Virus record (IMG/VR): IMGVR_UViG_3300023174_004998
Coordinates: 1-64,000 of that record
Length of the DNA stretch: 64,000 nucleotides
Strand: one strand, 5' to 3'
From: a virus
The notes beneath the pieces were generated by a model. That model searched no databases and had not been told where the DNA came from. It saw only the letters and a list, made by a program, of their open reading frames with translations. Shown here piece by piece: positions 1 through 7,512 of the stretch (position 1 is the stretch's first letter; each line of letters opens with the position of its first letter). Made by a program: the position numbers and the translations under genes.

Positions 1-51
1 ACACTACTCATCGGCTACTGCCATTTGATTGTTCGGCAATGTGTTTGGAGA

Positions 52-90
52 TACAGAGTGTTTCCACTCTGTAGATAGGGTTATACCCTA
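52..90. other. Two adjacent hairpins in non-coding DNA
   Basis: Bases 52-60 pair perfectly with 65-73 (9 bp) around a 4-base loop that reads GAAA on the minus strand, a GNRA tetraloop. Bases 76-81 pair with 85-90 (6 bp, 3-base loop). A third, weaker stem pairs 149-154 with 168-173. The first 204 bases show no convincing coding frame on either strand. The hairpins could belong to a structured RNA or be weak terminators; no T-run follows either one, so a simple intrinsic terminator is not well supported. Confidence 0.5.
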
Positions 91-204
91 CCCAGTAGTT
101 TTATCATCTGCGTTATCGCCACAGACTTCATCGTACTGTCCGCCCGTTTAGAGCATGTTTTGAGTGCGCTCTAGGACCTCGTTTCCTATCAACACTTTGC
201 TCGA

Positions 205-384
205 TTATCGATCGGTGTGCCAGACTGGGCATGTAGCCCTGGCATCGATTTCTTTTCGAGCTCGATCTATCTTGCCTTGAAGTAATTGTTGCATACCATG
301 TTCATCTAGGACAAACCCACTATGCTCAAATGCTTGTTCGACAACTCGATCGGCAATTTTACTGTAATCAATTTTTTCTGTCAA
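205..384 (-). CDS. Small hypothetical protein, TTG start
   Basis: A 59-residue frame starting with TTG. An AGGAAAAA stretch a few bases upstream is a plausible ribosome binding site. The product is charged and helical-looking (begins LTEKIDYSKIADRVVEQAF and ends TCPVWHTDR). I do not recognise the family. A strong hairpin (411-440) and an exact TATAAATA box (605-612) lie upstream. The alternative is that the region is entirely non-coding; the in-frame ATG near codon 31 would leave only about 29 residues. Confidence 0.5.
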   Translation of the reverse strand: MTEKIDYSKIADRVVEQAFEHSGFVLDEHGMQQLLQGKIDRARKEIDARATCPVWHTDR

Positions 385-410
385 CTTCTATTTTTCCTTT
401 TGTATAAAAC

Positions 411-440
411 AGAAACCCCGGAGTGTTTAGTTCCGGGGCT
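411..440 (-). terminator. Intrinsic terminator (minus strand)
   Basis: Bases 416-422 (CCCCGGA) pair with 432-438 (TCCGGGG), 7 bp and GC-rich with a 9-base loop. On the minus strand the stem is followed by TTTCTGTTTT. It lies between the TATAAATA box at 605-612 and the TTG-start gene at 205-384. Confidence 0.7.
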
Positions 441-604
441 CTGTGTAGAATAAGTTACTGTCTGACTTCTACTCAGAACCCCTGACCCCGATCGCATCAT
501 TACGTAGGCAGGTGGGGTGCCACACGAGACTTGTTGGCTCCATCTGCTTAAATGATATCGAATAGGATCTTAAAGTTTTCATCATAGTATCTATTGTATA
601 GGTT
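441..604 (-). ncRNA. Possible small RNA between late promoter and terminator
   Basis: No coding frame is convincing here. On the minus strand the stretch begins just after an exact TATAAATA box and ends at a strong hairpin terminator, so a transcript of about 185 bases would be produced. This is inferred only from the flanking signals; I recognise no known RNA family. It could instead be the untranslated leader of the 205-384 gene. Confidence 0.3.
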
Positions 605-612
605 TATTTATA
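605..612 (-). promoter_or_regulatory. T4-like late promoter box TATAAATA
   Basis: The minus strand reads TATAAATA, an exact match to the T4 late-promoter consensus recognised by the gp55/gp33/clamp-modified host polymerase. It is the best late-promoter match found in the window and points toward the putative small RNA and the 205-384 gene. Confidence 0.6.
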
Positions 613-644
613 CTGCGTCAACCTCGGGTTTGCCTTTTTACAAC

Positions 645-676
645 AAAAAACCCTACACAAGGTAGGGTTTTTGTTT
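645..676 (-). terminator. Intrinsic terminator after the DctP-like gene
   Basis: CCCTAC (651-656) pairs with GTAGGG around a 5-base loop, flanked by A-rich and T-rich tracts, so it can act in both directions. It begins within 20 bases of the stop of the minus-strand DctP-like gene and should end its transcript. Confidence 0.8.
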
Positions 677-690
677 TGCTTGTCTACCTA

Positions 691-1647
691 TCAAGCCTTT
701 TTGATGCGTTCAATGAGATTGTCACCAAAAGTTGATTCAAACTCATCATACACCACTTGCATACGAGCTTTCATGTCTGCTGTTTCTTCAGCAGTGGGTT
801 CGTATACACTCTTGCCTTCGCTGATCAAACGGTCACGAGCTTGTTCGCCATCAACGATGGTAGTCTGACGCTCATTGCGACCTGCTTGGATAGCGGCTGT
901 CTTGATCACAGCACGAACTTCGTCGCTGAGGCTGTCCCAGAAACGATCACCAATGATCATTGTGGTCAAGAACAAACTGTGTTTGCTGTCTACCACTGAC
1001 TGGATTACGTCATTCTGGCTCAATGGATAGATACGGCTATAAACTGTGTCATTGCCGTTGCAGTTACCGTTGGCAACATGCTCACGTGCTTCTTCTGTTT
1101 CGCACACAAATGGCTCAACACCACTCATGGTACGGATCACAGCACGACCCACTGGGTTACGATTTGAACGCAGTTTTTCACCAGTCAAATCACTCAATGT
1201 GCTCACTGGCTTGTTTACGCCCAAGCAACGGAAGCCGCCTGAGTATGTGTAAGCAAGTCCACGAACATTGCTGTTGTCTGTGAGTTTGGCCAACAATGTT
1301 TCGCCAACTTCACCTTCCAACACACGGCTAGCATGCTCATGGTCGCTGAAAATATAAGGCATTTCAAACGCCAAGAAGTCATGTTCATAGTGTTCAGCCA
1401 ACCAAGTGGTGTACATTTGACTCATTTCGATTTTGCCAGCTTCCATCAAGTCTAACAAATCGTGCTTGGTAACCACAATGCCATCATTATACTTGGCACT
1501 GTATTCATTCAGCGTCATTACTTCAATTTCAATTTTTTCGGCTGATTGTTGTGCATTGATTTCTTTTTCAAAATCTTGTGCGGCACGTACAAACAAGCTC
1601 AATGGTTCGTGGGCTATAACCCAACGAATTTTAGTTGTTTTGCTCAT
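691..1647 (-). CDS. DctP-type TRAP substrate-binding protein, no signal peptide
   Basis: A 318-residue protein of the TRAP transporter solute-binding family (DctP/TAXI-like clan), which normally captures carboxylates in the periplasm. The family core is visible: an opening strand IRWVIAHEP, the segment GGFRCLGVNKPVSTLSDL near residues 135-155, then a ligand-arginine region LRSNRNP. Unusually it lacks an N-terminal signal peptide: the mature-like domain starts within five residues of the Met, so it should stay in the cytoplasm unless exported another way. A good ribosome site (CAGGAG) precedes the ATG and an intrinsic terminator follows. No DctQ or DctM membrane component is in the window. Ligand not predictable; possibly a repurposed binding protein. 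Confidence 0.8.
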   Translation of the reverse strand: MSKTTKIRWVIAHEPLSLFVRAAQDFEKEINAQQSAEKIEIEVMTLNEYSAKYNDGIVVTKHDLLDLMEAGKIEMSQMYTTWLAEHYEHDFLAFEMPYIFSDHEHASRVLEGEVGETLLAKLTDNSNVRGLAYTYSGGFRCLGVNKPVSTLSDLTGEKLRSNRNPVGRAVIRTMSGVEPFVCETEEAREHVANGNCNGNDTVYSRIYPLSQNDVIQSVVDSKHSLFLTTMIIGDRFWDSLSDEVRAVIKTAAIQAGRNERQTTIVDGEQARDRLISEGKSVYEPTAEETADMKARMQVVYDEFESTFGDNLIERIKKA

Positions 1648-1720
1648 TTTAAATGAACTCCTGTTTAACTTAATATTGCTTGCGATAAATCGCGTACGGA
1701 CGGCGTTCTAGGCATATCAT

Positions 1721-1742
1721 GCTAGTAAAAGGGTAAACTACC
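1721..1742 (-). terminator. Weak terminator-like hairpin after the first TctC gene
   Basis: AGGGTA and TACCCT form a 6-bp stem with a 3-base loop, followed by TTTTACT on the minus strand. It lies about 50 bases past the stop of the TctC gene. The rest of the 1648-1791 gap carries two direct GGCGTC copies and a CTAG-centred hairpin but no gene. Confidence 0.4.
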
Positions 1743-1791
1743 CTAGGCGTCTTTGTATCCGGCGTCGATCACCTGACCGGCGCTGCCATTT

Positions 1792-2706
1792 TTATTTATC
1801 CAACACAACACCTTGTGTTAGACGTTTCCATTGCACTAACTGTGAATTAAACCAGTTGTCCAACTGTGCGTCGGGCATTTGATTGTTGGGTACACAGTTG
1901 TCAGCGGCATTGGCATCGCGTACACTTTGAGCACGACTAGCTTCTACCAGTACTTTACGTATGCTGGCAAAGCGGTCTTCGCTGAGTTTACGGCTGGCAA
2001 AAATCTGCTGTGGTGTGCTCATATCCAACAAGTCCTTGCTAAAACCTTGATTGGCCAGCAATTCTGTGCCTTTGATGCTGTTGCGGCCAGTTTGCCCAAG
2101 CCAATACACTTGTTTAGCAGATCCAGGACCTGTGTACTGTTCGCTGTCACCGTGGAATCCCACTGAAAAATCCACTGATCCGTTGAGTACGCCCAGCAAA
2201 GCTTCGCTGGTGCTCTTGAATGGTACGATGTTTAAATTGGGGTAATTTTTAGCAATTTGAATACTGACCAAATGTGTAGTAGTTCCCATGCCGCTCATGC
2301 CAATTGATAGCTTGGCATCTTTGGGCACTTCTTTCCAGTTTTTGTATTTGACACTGCTGATCACAAACGGGCTCACACACATAGGCAGGATGCTACGAAA
2401 ATCCGCCATGCTGTGGCTGTCATTTGGGAACAAGTTGGGTCGAATAAATCCAGCAGAACTGTTGATCCACAGTGTGTTTGTGGGATTATTGTTGGTAAAG
2501 TTTGCGGCCACAGTACCTCCAGCGCCTGGCTTGGTGTCAAACAAAAATGTGTATTGATTCTGTAATTTGTTTGCTTCAGCAACCAAGGCTCGGTAGAAGT
2601 TGGCTGCATTGTCACCAGCACCCCAACTATAAGCCAGTGTGATGGATTCTTTTGCTACTGCGTTGATACTTAAAGTTGCCAATAAAATGGCCATGAATTT
2701 TTTCAT
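1792..2706 (-). CDS. TctC/Bug-family periplasmic substrate-binding protein
   Basis: A 304-residue exported binding protein of the tripartite tricarboxylate transporter receptor (TctC, Bug) family. A signal peptide is clear at residues 1-18 (positively charged start, hydrophobic core, Ala-x-Ala end). Family features follow: GAGGTVAANF near residues 61-70 (ligand-binding loop) and a second-lobe GMSGMGTTTHL. These proteins are hugely expanded in Betaproteobacteria, where they feed TctAB. The gene has a strong ribosome site (AAAAGGAAAA) and sits next to a second family member, but no TctA or TctB is present. I infer it would use or compete for the host transporter. Sequence divergence from the neighbour argues against recent duplication. 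Confidence 0.85.
   Translation of the reverse strand: MKKFMAILLATLSINAVAKESITLAYSWGAGDNAANFYRALVAEANKLQNQYTFLFDTKPGAGGTVAANFTNNNPTNTLWINSSAGFIRPNLFPNDSHSMADFRSILPMCVSPFVISSVKYKNWKEVPKDAKLSIGMSGMGTTTHLVSIQIAKNYPNLNIVPFKSTSEALLGVLNGSVDFSVGFHGDSEQYTGPGSAKQVYWLGQTGRNSIKGTELLANQGFSKDLLDMSTPQQIFASRKLSEDRFASIRKVLVEASRAQSVRDANAADNCVPNNQMPDAQLDNWFNSQLVQWKRLTQGVVLDK
1793..1800 (-). promoter_or_regulatory. Late-promoter-like box GATAAATA
   Basis: Seven of eight bases match TATAAATA on the minus strand. The box overlaps the stop codon of the upstream TctC gene and would start a transcript about 140 bases before the DctP-like gene. It could be fortuitous. Confidence 0.3.
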
Positions 2707-2817
2707 GTTAATTTTCCTTTTTAGTTTAGTTTGGCAGCTCGTAGAGAACTCTACATACGGTATGGCGTCAACAGTGTCTACACTGATAAAGGATTGATTT
2801 CTCCAGGCGTCATTAAA

Positions 2818-2848
2818 TACACCGACGTCAACATGATGTTGGCGTTGC
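2818..2848. repeat. Imperfect dyad between the two TctC genes
   Basis: The sequence ACGTCAACATGATGTTGGCGT has 10-base arms around a central G with a single mismatch. It is in the 169-base gap downstream of the 2876-3805 gene. No T-run follows on the minus strand, so an operator or processing site is as likely as a terminator. Confidence 0.4.
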
Positions 2849-2875
2849 TAGATTTTACTTAGTACAGTCCCGATA

Positions 2876-3805
2876 TCAACGTAATTTTTCTATGCCAGCC
2901 TGCTGTCTCACAGCTTCCCAGCGTTGGTATTGGCGCTGTATCCACTGTTCAGGATCTTGCACTGGACGACCCAGTTCTAATCCCAGGGCCTGCACACTGT
3001 TTCTGTAGGCTTCGCTTTCATTGAGACTGCGCAAAGTATTCAGCATCAATGCTTTGTCTCTCAGTGGAGTGTCTTTGCGCACAGCTACACCGTACCAACT
3101 GTAAAAACTAAATCCAGGAAGCACCTTTGAAAACAGTGTAGCTGACGGCACAGCAGGATTTGGAGAGTCGCTACTCACTGCCAATATTTTTAACCGGCCG
3201 CTGTTGTGAAATTGCAGTTGGCTTTGTATTGTGTCAAAGCTACACTCAATGGTGCCACTCATCAAGGCAGTGCTGACTTCACTGGCGCCTTTGAAGTTCA
3301 CGATTTCTACTTGTGTAAGACGCAGTTGTGACACCACATACTTGGTCAAAAACAGTGCTCCACTGTTGCTGACTCCGCAGTTGATGGGTTTGGTTCTGGC
3401 TTGTTTTATAAAATCCTGGAAGCTGGTGATACCGCTCTGGTTGCTGACCACTAGCACACTGGGACTTTGTGTCATAGGCAACACCATGTCAAAGTCTTTG
3501 ATTTGGTAACCAGGATCTTGATAAACCACATGATTAAACAAAAATGGCCCTGTGGCTGCCATCAACCAGGTATTGCCATCAGCTGGACGATCCAACACAT
3601 AGCGCACACCAACTCTGGCATCAGCGCCTGGTTTGTTGACCACTATTGTAGATATTTTGCTGTCTTCTTGCAGATGTTTTTGTATTATCCGTGCAAACGA
3701 ACTGACTACACCGCCGGGTGCATAAGGGCTGACCAGTTCTTTGACATCATTGGCCTGTGCTGACATGGCCATCAGTGCTGTAACTAATGATAGAATAAGT
3801 TTCAT
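2876..3805 (-). CDS. TctC/Bug-family periplasmic substrate-binding protein
   Basis: A 309-residue second member of the TctC/Bug family. Signal peptide at residues 1-18 with an AQA end. The segment VSPYAPGGVVSSFARII near residues 26-42 is the hallmark first ligand loop of the family. Its start overlaps the end of the oxygenase gene upstream by four bases, so it is translated from the same message. It is clearly divergent from the neighbouring TctC protein and probably binds a different carboxylate. No membrane partner is present. Confidence 0.85.
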   Translation of the reverse strand: MKLILSLVTALMAMSAQANDVKELVSPYAPGGVVSSFARIIQKHLQEDSKISTIVVNKPGADARVGVRYVLDRPADGNTWLMAATGPFLFNHVVYQDPGYQIKDFDMVLPMTQSPSVLVVSNQSGITSFQDFIKQARTKPINCGVSNSGALFLTKYVVSQLRLTQVEIVNFKGASEVSTALMSGTIECSFDTIQSQLQFHNSGRLKILAVSSDSPNPAVPSATLFSKVLPGFSFYSWYGVAVRKDTPLRDKALMLNTLRSLNESEAYRNSVQALGLELGRPVQDPEQWIQRQYQRWEAVRQQAGIEKLR

Positions 3806-4335
3806 AAAAGTCCTTTGGTTGAATTAAGATTTATCTGTAGCGTGACACGGATATCAATTAAATCTTCCACGCTGTGCGGATATCTTCCGTCAACAAGATA
3901 CCAGCAACCTTGAGGTGTATCCACGCGATTTTCAGCAGTCAACTGATCGTAATTGTCAAACAGCTGACCTCGTGATTGATCTAGGTCATGGTTGGCTGCA
4001 GACCAAAATTGCAAATATCCATTGGCTGGATCAATCACGTGTAGCAGTGCATAATCACGTGTGGCATCACAGTGTGGACCGTGGCAGTTCATTCCAGTAC
4101 TGCCATATTGATATCTCATACCTATTTTGTCAATGTCCGCAGATATGTGAGCATGAACCCAATTGATAATGTCTTGATTGGCTTGATAAAAGCAACCGTG
4201 AGATGTGGTCTGTGGTTGATTGTTTCTAGTAACAACCCGCCCGGGAAACTGTCGAATCAACTCTGCCTGATCAGGATCATAGGTAGAATATACAGATTCA
4301 GGCAAAGTAGGAAAGTCAAAGAACTTTACTTGCAT
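3802..4335 (-). CDS. 2OG-Fe(II) oxygenase-like protein
   Basis: A 177-residue protein with the facial-triad layout of 2-oxoglutarate, Fe(II)-dependent dioxygenases: HCD (HxD) in GPHCDATRDYALLHV near residue 88, a distal His in RYPHSVEDL near residue 153 and a following Arg in RVTLQINL that would hold 2-oxoglutarate. The segment between (GYLQFW, GCWYLVDG) fits the jelly-roll strands. It is slightly short for the fold. It lies immediately downstream of the PP-loop gene (two bases between) and overlaps the TctC gene by four bases, so these are one transcription unit. Substrate unknown: protein, nucleotide or small molecule are all possible. Confidence 0.65.
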   Translation of the reverse strand: MQVKFFDFPTLPESVYSTYDPDQAELIRQFPGRVVTRNNQPQTTSHGCFYQANQDIINWVHAHISADIDKIGMRYQYGSTGMNCHGPHCDATRDYALLHVIDPANGYLQFWSAANHDLDQSRGQLFDNYDQLTAENRVDTPQGCWYLVDGRYPHSVEDLIDIRVTLQINLNSTKGLL

Positions 4336-4337
4336 GA

Positions 4338-5522
4338 TTAGAATTTAAAATGCAAATTGGTTCCTGGATCTTCAAAGTCTGCTTCACCTAGATAGTAAAA
4401 GGGACTGATAAATCCCACCAGGCCCACCGGACGACCCATTTCATTGTTGAAGAACTTGGGATCAATGTTGTCTGTGAGATATCGCAAACCGCTCTGCCAC
4501 ACACGATACGCATGAGTTTCTCGGAAGTTGACATAAAACCAGTAGTCCATTTCATTGTAGAAACTGTTGGTAGGTTTGGCAGTCTGGAATGTTGTAGGAT
4601 CATAATCAGGGTAAATCAAGGGCTTGACAATGTGTTCAAAAGCTGTGCGTTGTGTAAAGTTATAGTTGGGCCAACGTACCAGATGTTGTAGATATTTGTT
4701 GGTTTCAAGATTAAACCAGTTCTTGATCACATGAGCTTGTTTGATTATCATTTCTGGCAGATCAGGGCTCCAAAAAAAGTATTCGTTTGAAGCATTGGTA
4801 TAGCCAGCAAGATCTGGGTTGGCAGCATTGGCCTGTATGTCCATGAAATATAGATACCACTTTTTATCCTTGACGCAGACCTTGGGCTTGTCTACTCCCC
4901 AAAGTACACACACTCGCAGACCTTGGTCCAGTGTGCGTTTGTGATCGTCCACAGCATCTACAGTGTGTTTGAAAGGATGCCCTGGTTGAAAGTAATCTCT
5001 GGTTTTAAACACCCAAGACTCATCGTGCGTACTGACCAGCATGTCTTCGCTGTAGTCATGTATGGTGATTTTGGTTCTAGGGCTTTGCACAGATATCCAG
5101 TTTAACAATGGCAAGGCCGCATATTTTGCTTCACTGAGAGTGTTTTCAGGCTTGGTGTTGAAAGGGTCGTCGGCTACATTCTTTTCACCAGTTTTGGGAT
5201 AACGAAATACCACTTCATCTAAGTGTATGCCATTGTTGATAAAAGCATAGGCCACTGTGGCCGAGTCCGCGCCGCCGGAAAATTCCAGTCTGATATAGTC
5301 ATAACGGTCACGGATCTGTTGTGCTCGCATACGATACAGATTTTGTAAATCAGTACCAGGCTCAATGGAAGCATCTAAACTGGAAAATAATTCTTGGTTG
5401 AAATTCCACTGTGGGAATTCACCGGTAGTAGTGGCTTCTATCAAGGCTTCGGGTTTTGAATAAAACCTTTTTTGACCTACTGTGTAGAAACCTAATTTGG
5501 GATTTTGTTCTAGGAGATTCAT
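4338..5522 (-). CDS. PP-loop ATPase (asparagine synthase/QueC-like superfamily)
   Basis: A 394-residue protein with a clear adenylating PP-loop, LEFSGGADSATVAYAF, near residues 79-94. The loop is shared by QueC, asparagine synthetase, ThiI and TilS. The long C-terminal part (PDLPEMIIKQAHVIKNW and many aromatic residues) is more like the asparagine-synthase branch than compact QueC, so I would not call it QueC although a missing QueC would fit the 7-deazaguanine genes elsewhere in this window. Its start codon lies inside a 13-bp inverted repeat (5517-5557), suggesting translational control. Neighbour: a 2OG oxygenase two bases downstream. Confidence 0.7.
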   Translation of the reverse strand: MNLLEQNPKLGFYTVGQKRFYSKPEALIEATTTGEFPQWNFNQELFSSLDASIEPGTDLQNLYRMRAQQIRDRYDYIRLEFSGGADSATVAYAFINNGIHLDEVVFRYPKTGEKNVADDPFNTKPENTLSEAKYAALPLLNWISVQSPRTKITIHDYSEDMLVSTHDESWVFKTRDYFQPGHPFKHTVDAVDDHKRTLDQGLRVCVLWGVDKPKVCVKDKKWYLYFMDIQANAANPDLAGYTNASNEYFFWSPDLPEMIIKQAHVIKNWFNLETNKYLQHLVRWPNYNFTQRTAFEHIVKPLIYPDYDPTTFQTAKPTNSFYNEMDYWFYVNFRETHAYRVWQSGLRYLTDNIDPKFFNNEMGRPVGLVGFISPFYYLGEADFEDPGTNLHFKF

Positions 5523-5557
5523 GGCAGAGTATTTAAACGCTGGCCTCTGCCATGAAT
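5517..5557 (-). promoter_or_regulatory. 13-bp inverted repeat over the PP-loop start codon
   Basis: Bases 5517-5529 pair perfectly with 5545-5557, leaving a 15-base loop. The start codon of the PP-loop gene (5522-5520) is inside one arm. In messages reading through from ahpC-ahpD the ATG would be buried. The loop contains TTTAAATA on the minus strand (5530-5537), a 7/8 match to the T4 late box, so late transcripts would start inside the hairpin and lack one arm. Confidence 0.7.
5530..5537 (-). promoter_or_regulatory. Late-promoter-like box TTTAAATA in hairpin loop
   Basis: Seven of eight bases match TATAAATA. The distance to the ATG (seven bases) would place the transcript start at or just before the start codon of the PP-loop gene. 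Confidence 0.4.
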
Positions 5558-5561
5558 AGAT

Positions 5562-6074
5562 TTAGCTGTTGAGAACACGAGCAACCGAAGTGATCACAGC
5601 CGCAATACGACCAATGTCGCGAAGTTGTTCTACAGTGTAGCCTTCCTTCTTGAGAGTTTCGTAGTGCGCTTTTACGCAGAAGTGGCACTTGCCAACGATA
5701 CTGGCAGCTAGACTGTAGCTCTCAAATCGAGCCTTGGTCGTTCCACCATGAGAGCTAATAGCATTCATGCGTAGTTGTGCTGGCAAACCAGTGAGACGCT
5801 CGTCTTCAGCCATTTCAACATAGGGATACCATACATTGTTCATAGCCATTAAACTAGCGGCTGTCAATGCCGCATCTCTTTCAGTGGCATCTTCCAGGTC
5901 TGACTGTATAAATGTAACGAGTTTGCCATTGCCTGTTGCCATAGCGGCTGCGAGAGCACAGCCATTGGCTTCAACAAGATCAAGAGTGCTACGATTGACA
6001 ACGCTGTCAAGATTGAGACGTGTGTCTTTTGCATAGTCTGGCAATGCCTCCTTTATTGTATCTACCCAACTCAT
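5562..6074 (-). CDS. ahpD: AhpD-like alkylhydroperoxidase
   Basis: A 170-residue all-helical protein of the AhpD/carboxymuconolactone decarboxylase family. The catalytic signature E-x11-C-x2-C-x3-H is present (Glu of FESYS, then KCHFCVKAH near residues 127-135). In mycobacteria AhpD reduces AhpC. Here the ATG overlaps the last base of the ahpC stop, so the two are translationally coupled, exactly the functional pair expected. The 3' flank is the 13-bp hairpin that covers the next gene. An oxidative-defence operon of this type is unexpected between phage genes. Confidence 0.9.
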   Translation of the reverse strand: MSWVDTIKEALPDYAKDTRLNLDSVVNRSTLDLVEANGCALAAAMATGNGKLVTFIQSDLEDATERDAALTAASLMAMNNVWYPYVEMAEDERLTGLPAQLRMNAISSHGGTTKARFESYSLAASIVGKCHFCVKAHYETLKKEGYTVEQLRDIGRIAAVITSVARVLNS

Positions 6075-6613
6075 TACAGAGTCTCTCCACCCACAGAACG
6101 ATTACAAGCACAGAGTTCACCAGTTTGTAGCGCATCTAACACACGCAATGTTTCTTCTGGGCTACGACCCACGTTCAAATTGTTCACAGTGACGTGTTGG
6201 ATAACGTTGTCTGGGTCAACGATAAAAGTGGCGCGAAGTGCGGCACCTGCTGGCGCATAGAATACACCCAGCTGATTGATCAAGCTCAACTCACCACGCT
6301 GTGTATCAGCGAACTGATAATGTGTGATCTTTTGTAGATCTGGATGTGCTTGTTGCCAGCTCACTTTGCAGAACTCATTGTCTGTTGAACCTGTAAGCAA
6401 CACAGCATCACGGTCTTCGAAGTCTTTGGCTAACTTGTCGTATGCCACGATTTCTGTTGGGCATACAAATGTAAAGTCCTTTGGATAGTAAACGATCACT
6501 TTCCACTTGCCTTCGTATGACTTCTCCGTGATGTCAAAGAATGCATCTTTTGGTTGTCCTGGACGGACTCCAGTCAATGCAAATGCCTCTAATTTATCTC
6601 CTACTGTTTTCAT
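6074..6613 (-). CDS. ahpC: AhpC-type peroxiredoxin
   Basis: A 179-residue typical 2-Cys peroxiredoxin. The peroxidatic Cys51 sits in DFTFVCPTE and the C-terminal resolving region is ELCACNRS (Cys168 and Cys170), a two-Cys tail reminiscent of AhpD-dependent mycobacterial AhpC. Length is normal and no residue is missing. It reduces hydrogen peroxide and organic peroxides in the cytoplasm. The gene is preceded by AAGGAG and a sigma70-type promoter at 6669-6697, and overlaps ahpD by one base. It may protect infected cells from oxidative stress. Confidence 0.92.
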   Translation of the reverse strand: MKTVGDKLEAFALTGVRPGQPKDAFFDITEKSYEGKWKVIVYYPKDFTFVCPTEIVAYDKLAKDFEDRDAVLLTGSTDNEFCKVSWQQAHPDLQKITHYQFADTQRGELSLINQLGVFYAPAGAALRATFIVDPDNVIQHVTVNNLNVGRSPEETLRVLDALQTGELCACNRSVGGETL

Positions 6614-6668
6614 AACTTCTCCTTAGTGTTAAAAATTTGACAGCTCTCAGTGTTTCTACTGATGCTTT

Positions 6669-6697
6669 ATTGTAATAGTATGTATCAATGAAATCAA
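6669..6697 (-). promoter_or_regulatory. Sigma70-type promoter for ahpC-ahpD
   Basis: TTGATT (6697-6692), 17 bases, TACAAT (6674-6669) on the minus strand, about 55 bases upstream of the ahpC ATG. Confidence 0.7.
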
Positions 6698-6749
6698 GCG
6701 ATTTAATAGATTTTTCCAGAATATTTTTTAATATCGATTATAGAAAAAA

Positions 6750-7304
6750 TCAATAATCCTCGCTGGCATCAGTGACCACTGCCCAACCTAACTGTAACAG
6801 ATCATCACGTACTTCGTCTGTTACTGTGCCTTCGGGCACCAATTCTTCAGGCAGAACTTCATCATAACTCATACCCCCGCGAATACCACTACAGTACCAA
6901 TCAATGTAGTCACCTTGACCACGCATGTCAGCAATGATACCTCCGGCATAACGCCAGGAGCAAGTGTACTTTTGATCTTTGAGCACGGGCCAGACATCCT
7001 GGCGTTGAAAGTCATTGTTGCACAAGGCCGCATAGAGATTCTGAGCATAGCTCTCGCTGACACGAACTTTCTCTACAATCCAATCGGTGCTTCTTAAATC
7101 GTATTCAAGATTGTTTTTCTGCCACTCAGGGTCAGCCTCTTGTTTTTCAGATTCTTCAGTCCAAGAATCATACCAATGGATCATGGCCTGCACGTCTGGA
7201 TCGTCTAGGCTACAGCCTTCTTCTAGTTTGCGCTTGACGTAGGAATCACGCTGAAACGTGTTTCTTTCTGAGCTTGCGCTGAGGACGGGTTTCTTTTGAT
7301 TCAT
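6750..7304 (-). CDS. Conserved phage protein of unknown function
   Basis: About 184 residues, acidic, with a central conserved-looking core (EKVRVSESYAQNLYAALC, then CSWRYAGGIIADM and DYIDWYCSG). I believe related proteins occur in other T4-like phages, but no function is known to me. I chose the ATG at 7304 because the earlier one (7331) would overlap the upstream gene by 86 bases; an AAGAA stretch precedes the chosen ATG. Confidence 0.7.
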   Translation of the reverse strand: MNQKKPVLSASSERNTFQRDSYVKRKLEEGCSLDDPDVQAMIHWYDSWTEESEKQEADPEWQKNNLEYDLRSTDWIVEKVRVSESYAQNLYAALCNNDFQRQDVWPVLKDQKYTCSWRYAGGIIADMRGQGDYIDWYCSGIRGGMSYDEVLPEELVPEGTVTDEVRDDLLQLGWAVVTDASEDY

Positions 7305-7512
7305 TGCGTTCTTTGAACTCTTTTGAGACATAGTATTCTATCAGTCGTTGTTGGATCATGGACAACAGTTCACCTTGTTCGTCTACAACAAAACGCACCG
7401 GGCACCGACCCCAGGTAGAATATTTTTGGAATTCGGCAAACCAACGTCGATGCTGTTTGTTGGTAGCATCAAATACCACCCAGGGTCGACCCCAGTGTTC
7501 CAGTCTACTCAT
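7246..7512 (-). CDS. Small conserved phage protein
   Basis: An 88-residue basic protein (HRRWFAEFQKYSTWGRCPVRF core, Arg/Lys-rich tail). It overlaps the upstream gene by four bases (ATGA) and its 3' end overlaps the next gene. Unknown function; the basic tail could bind nucleic acid. Confidence 0.75.
   Translation of the reverse strand: MSRLEHWGRPWVVFDATNKQHRRWFAEFQKYSTWGRCPVRFVVDEQGELLSMIQQRLIEYYVSKEFKERNESKETRPQRKLRKKHVSA

Noticed and set aside
4338-5522. Calling the PP-loop protein QueC
   Set aside because: The loop alone is shared by many families and the long C-terminal part does not look like QueC.
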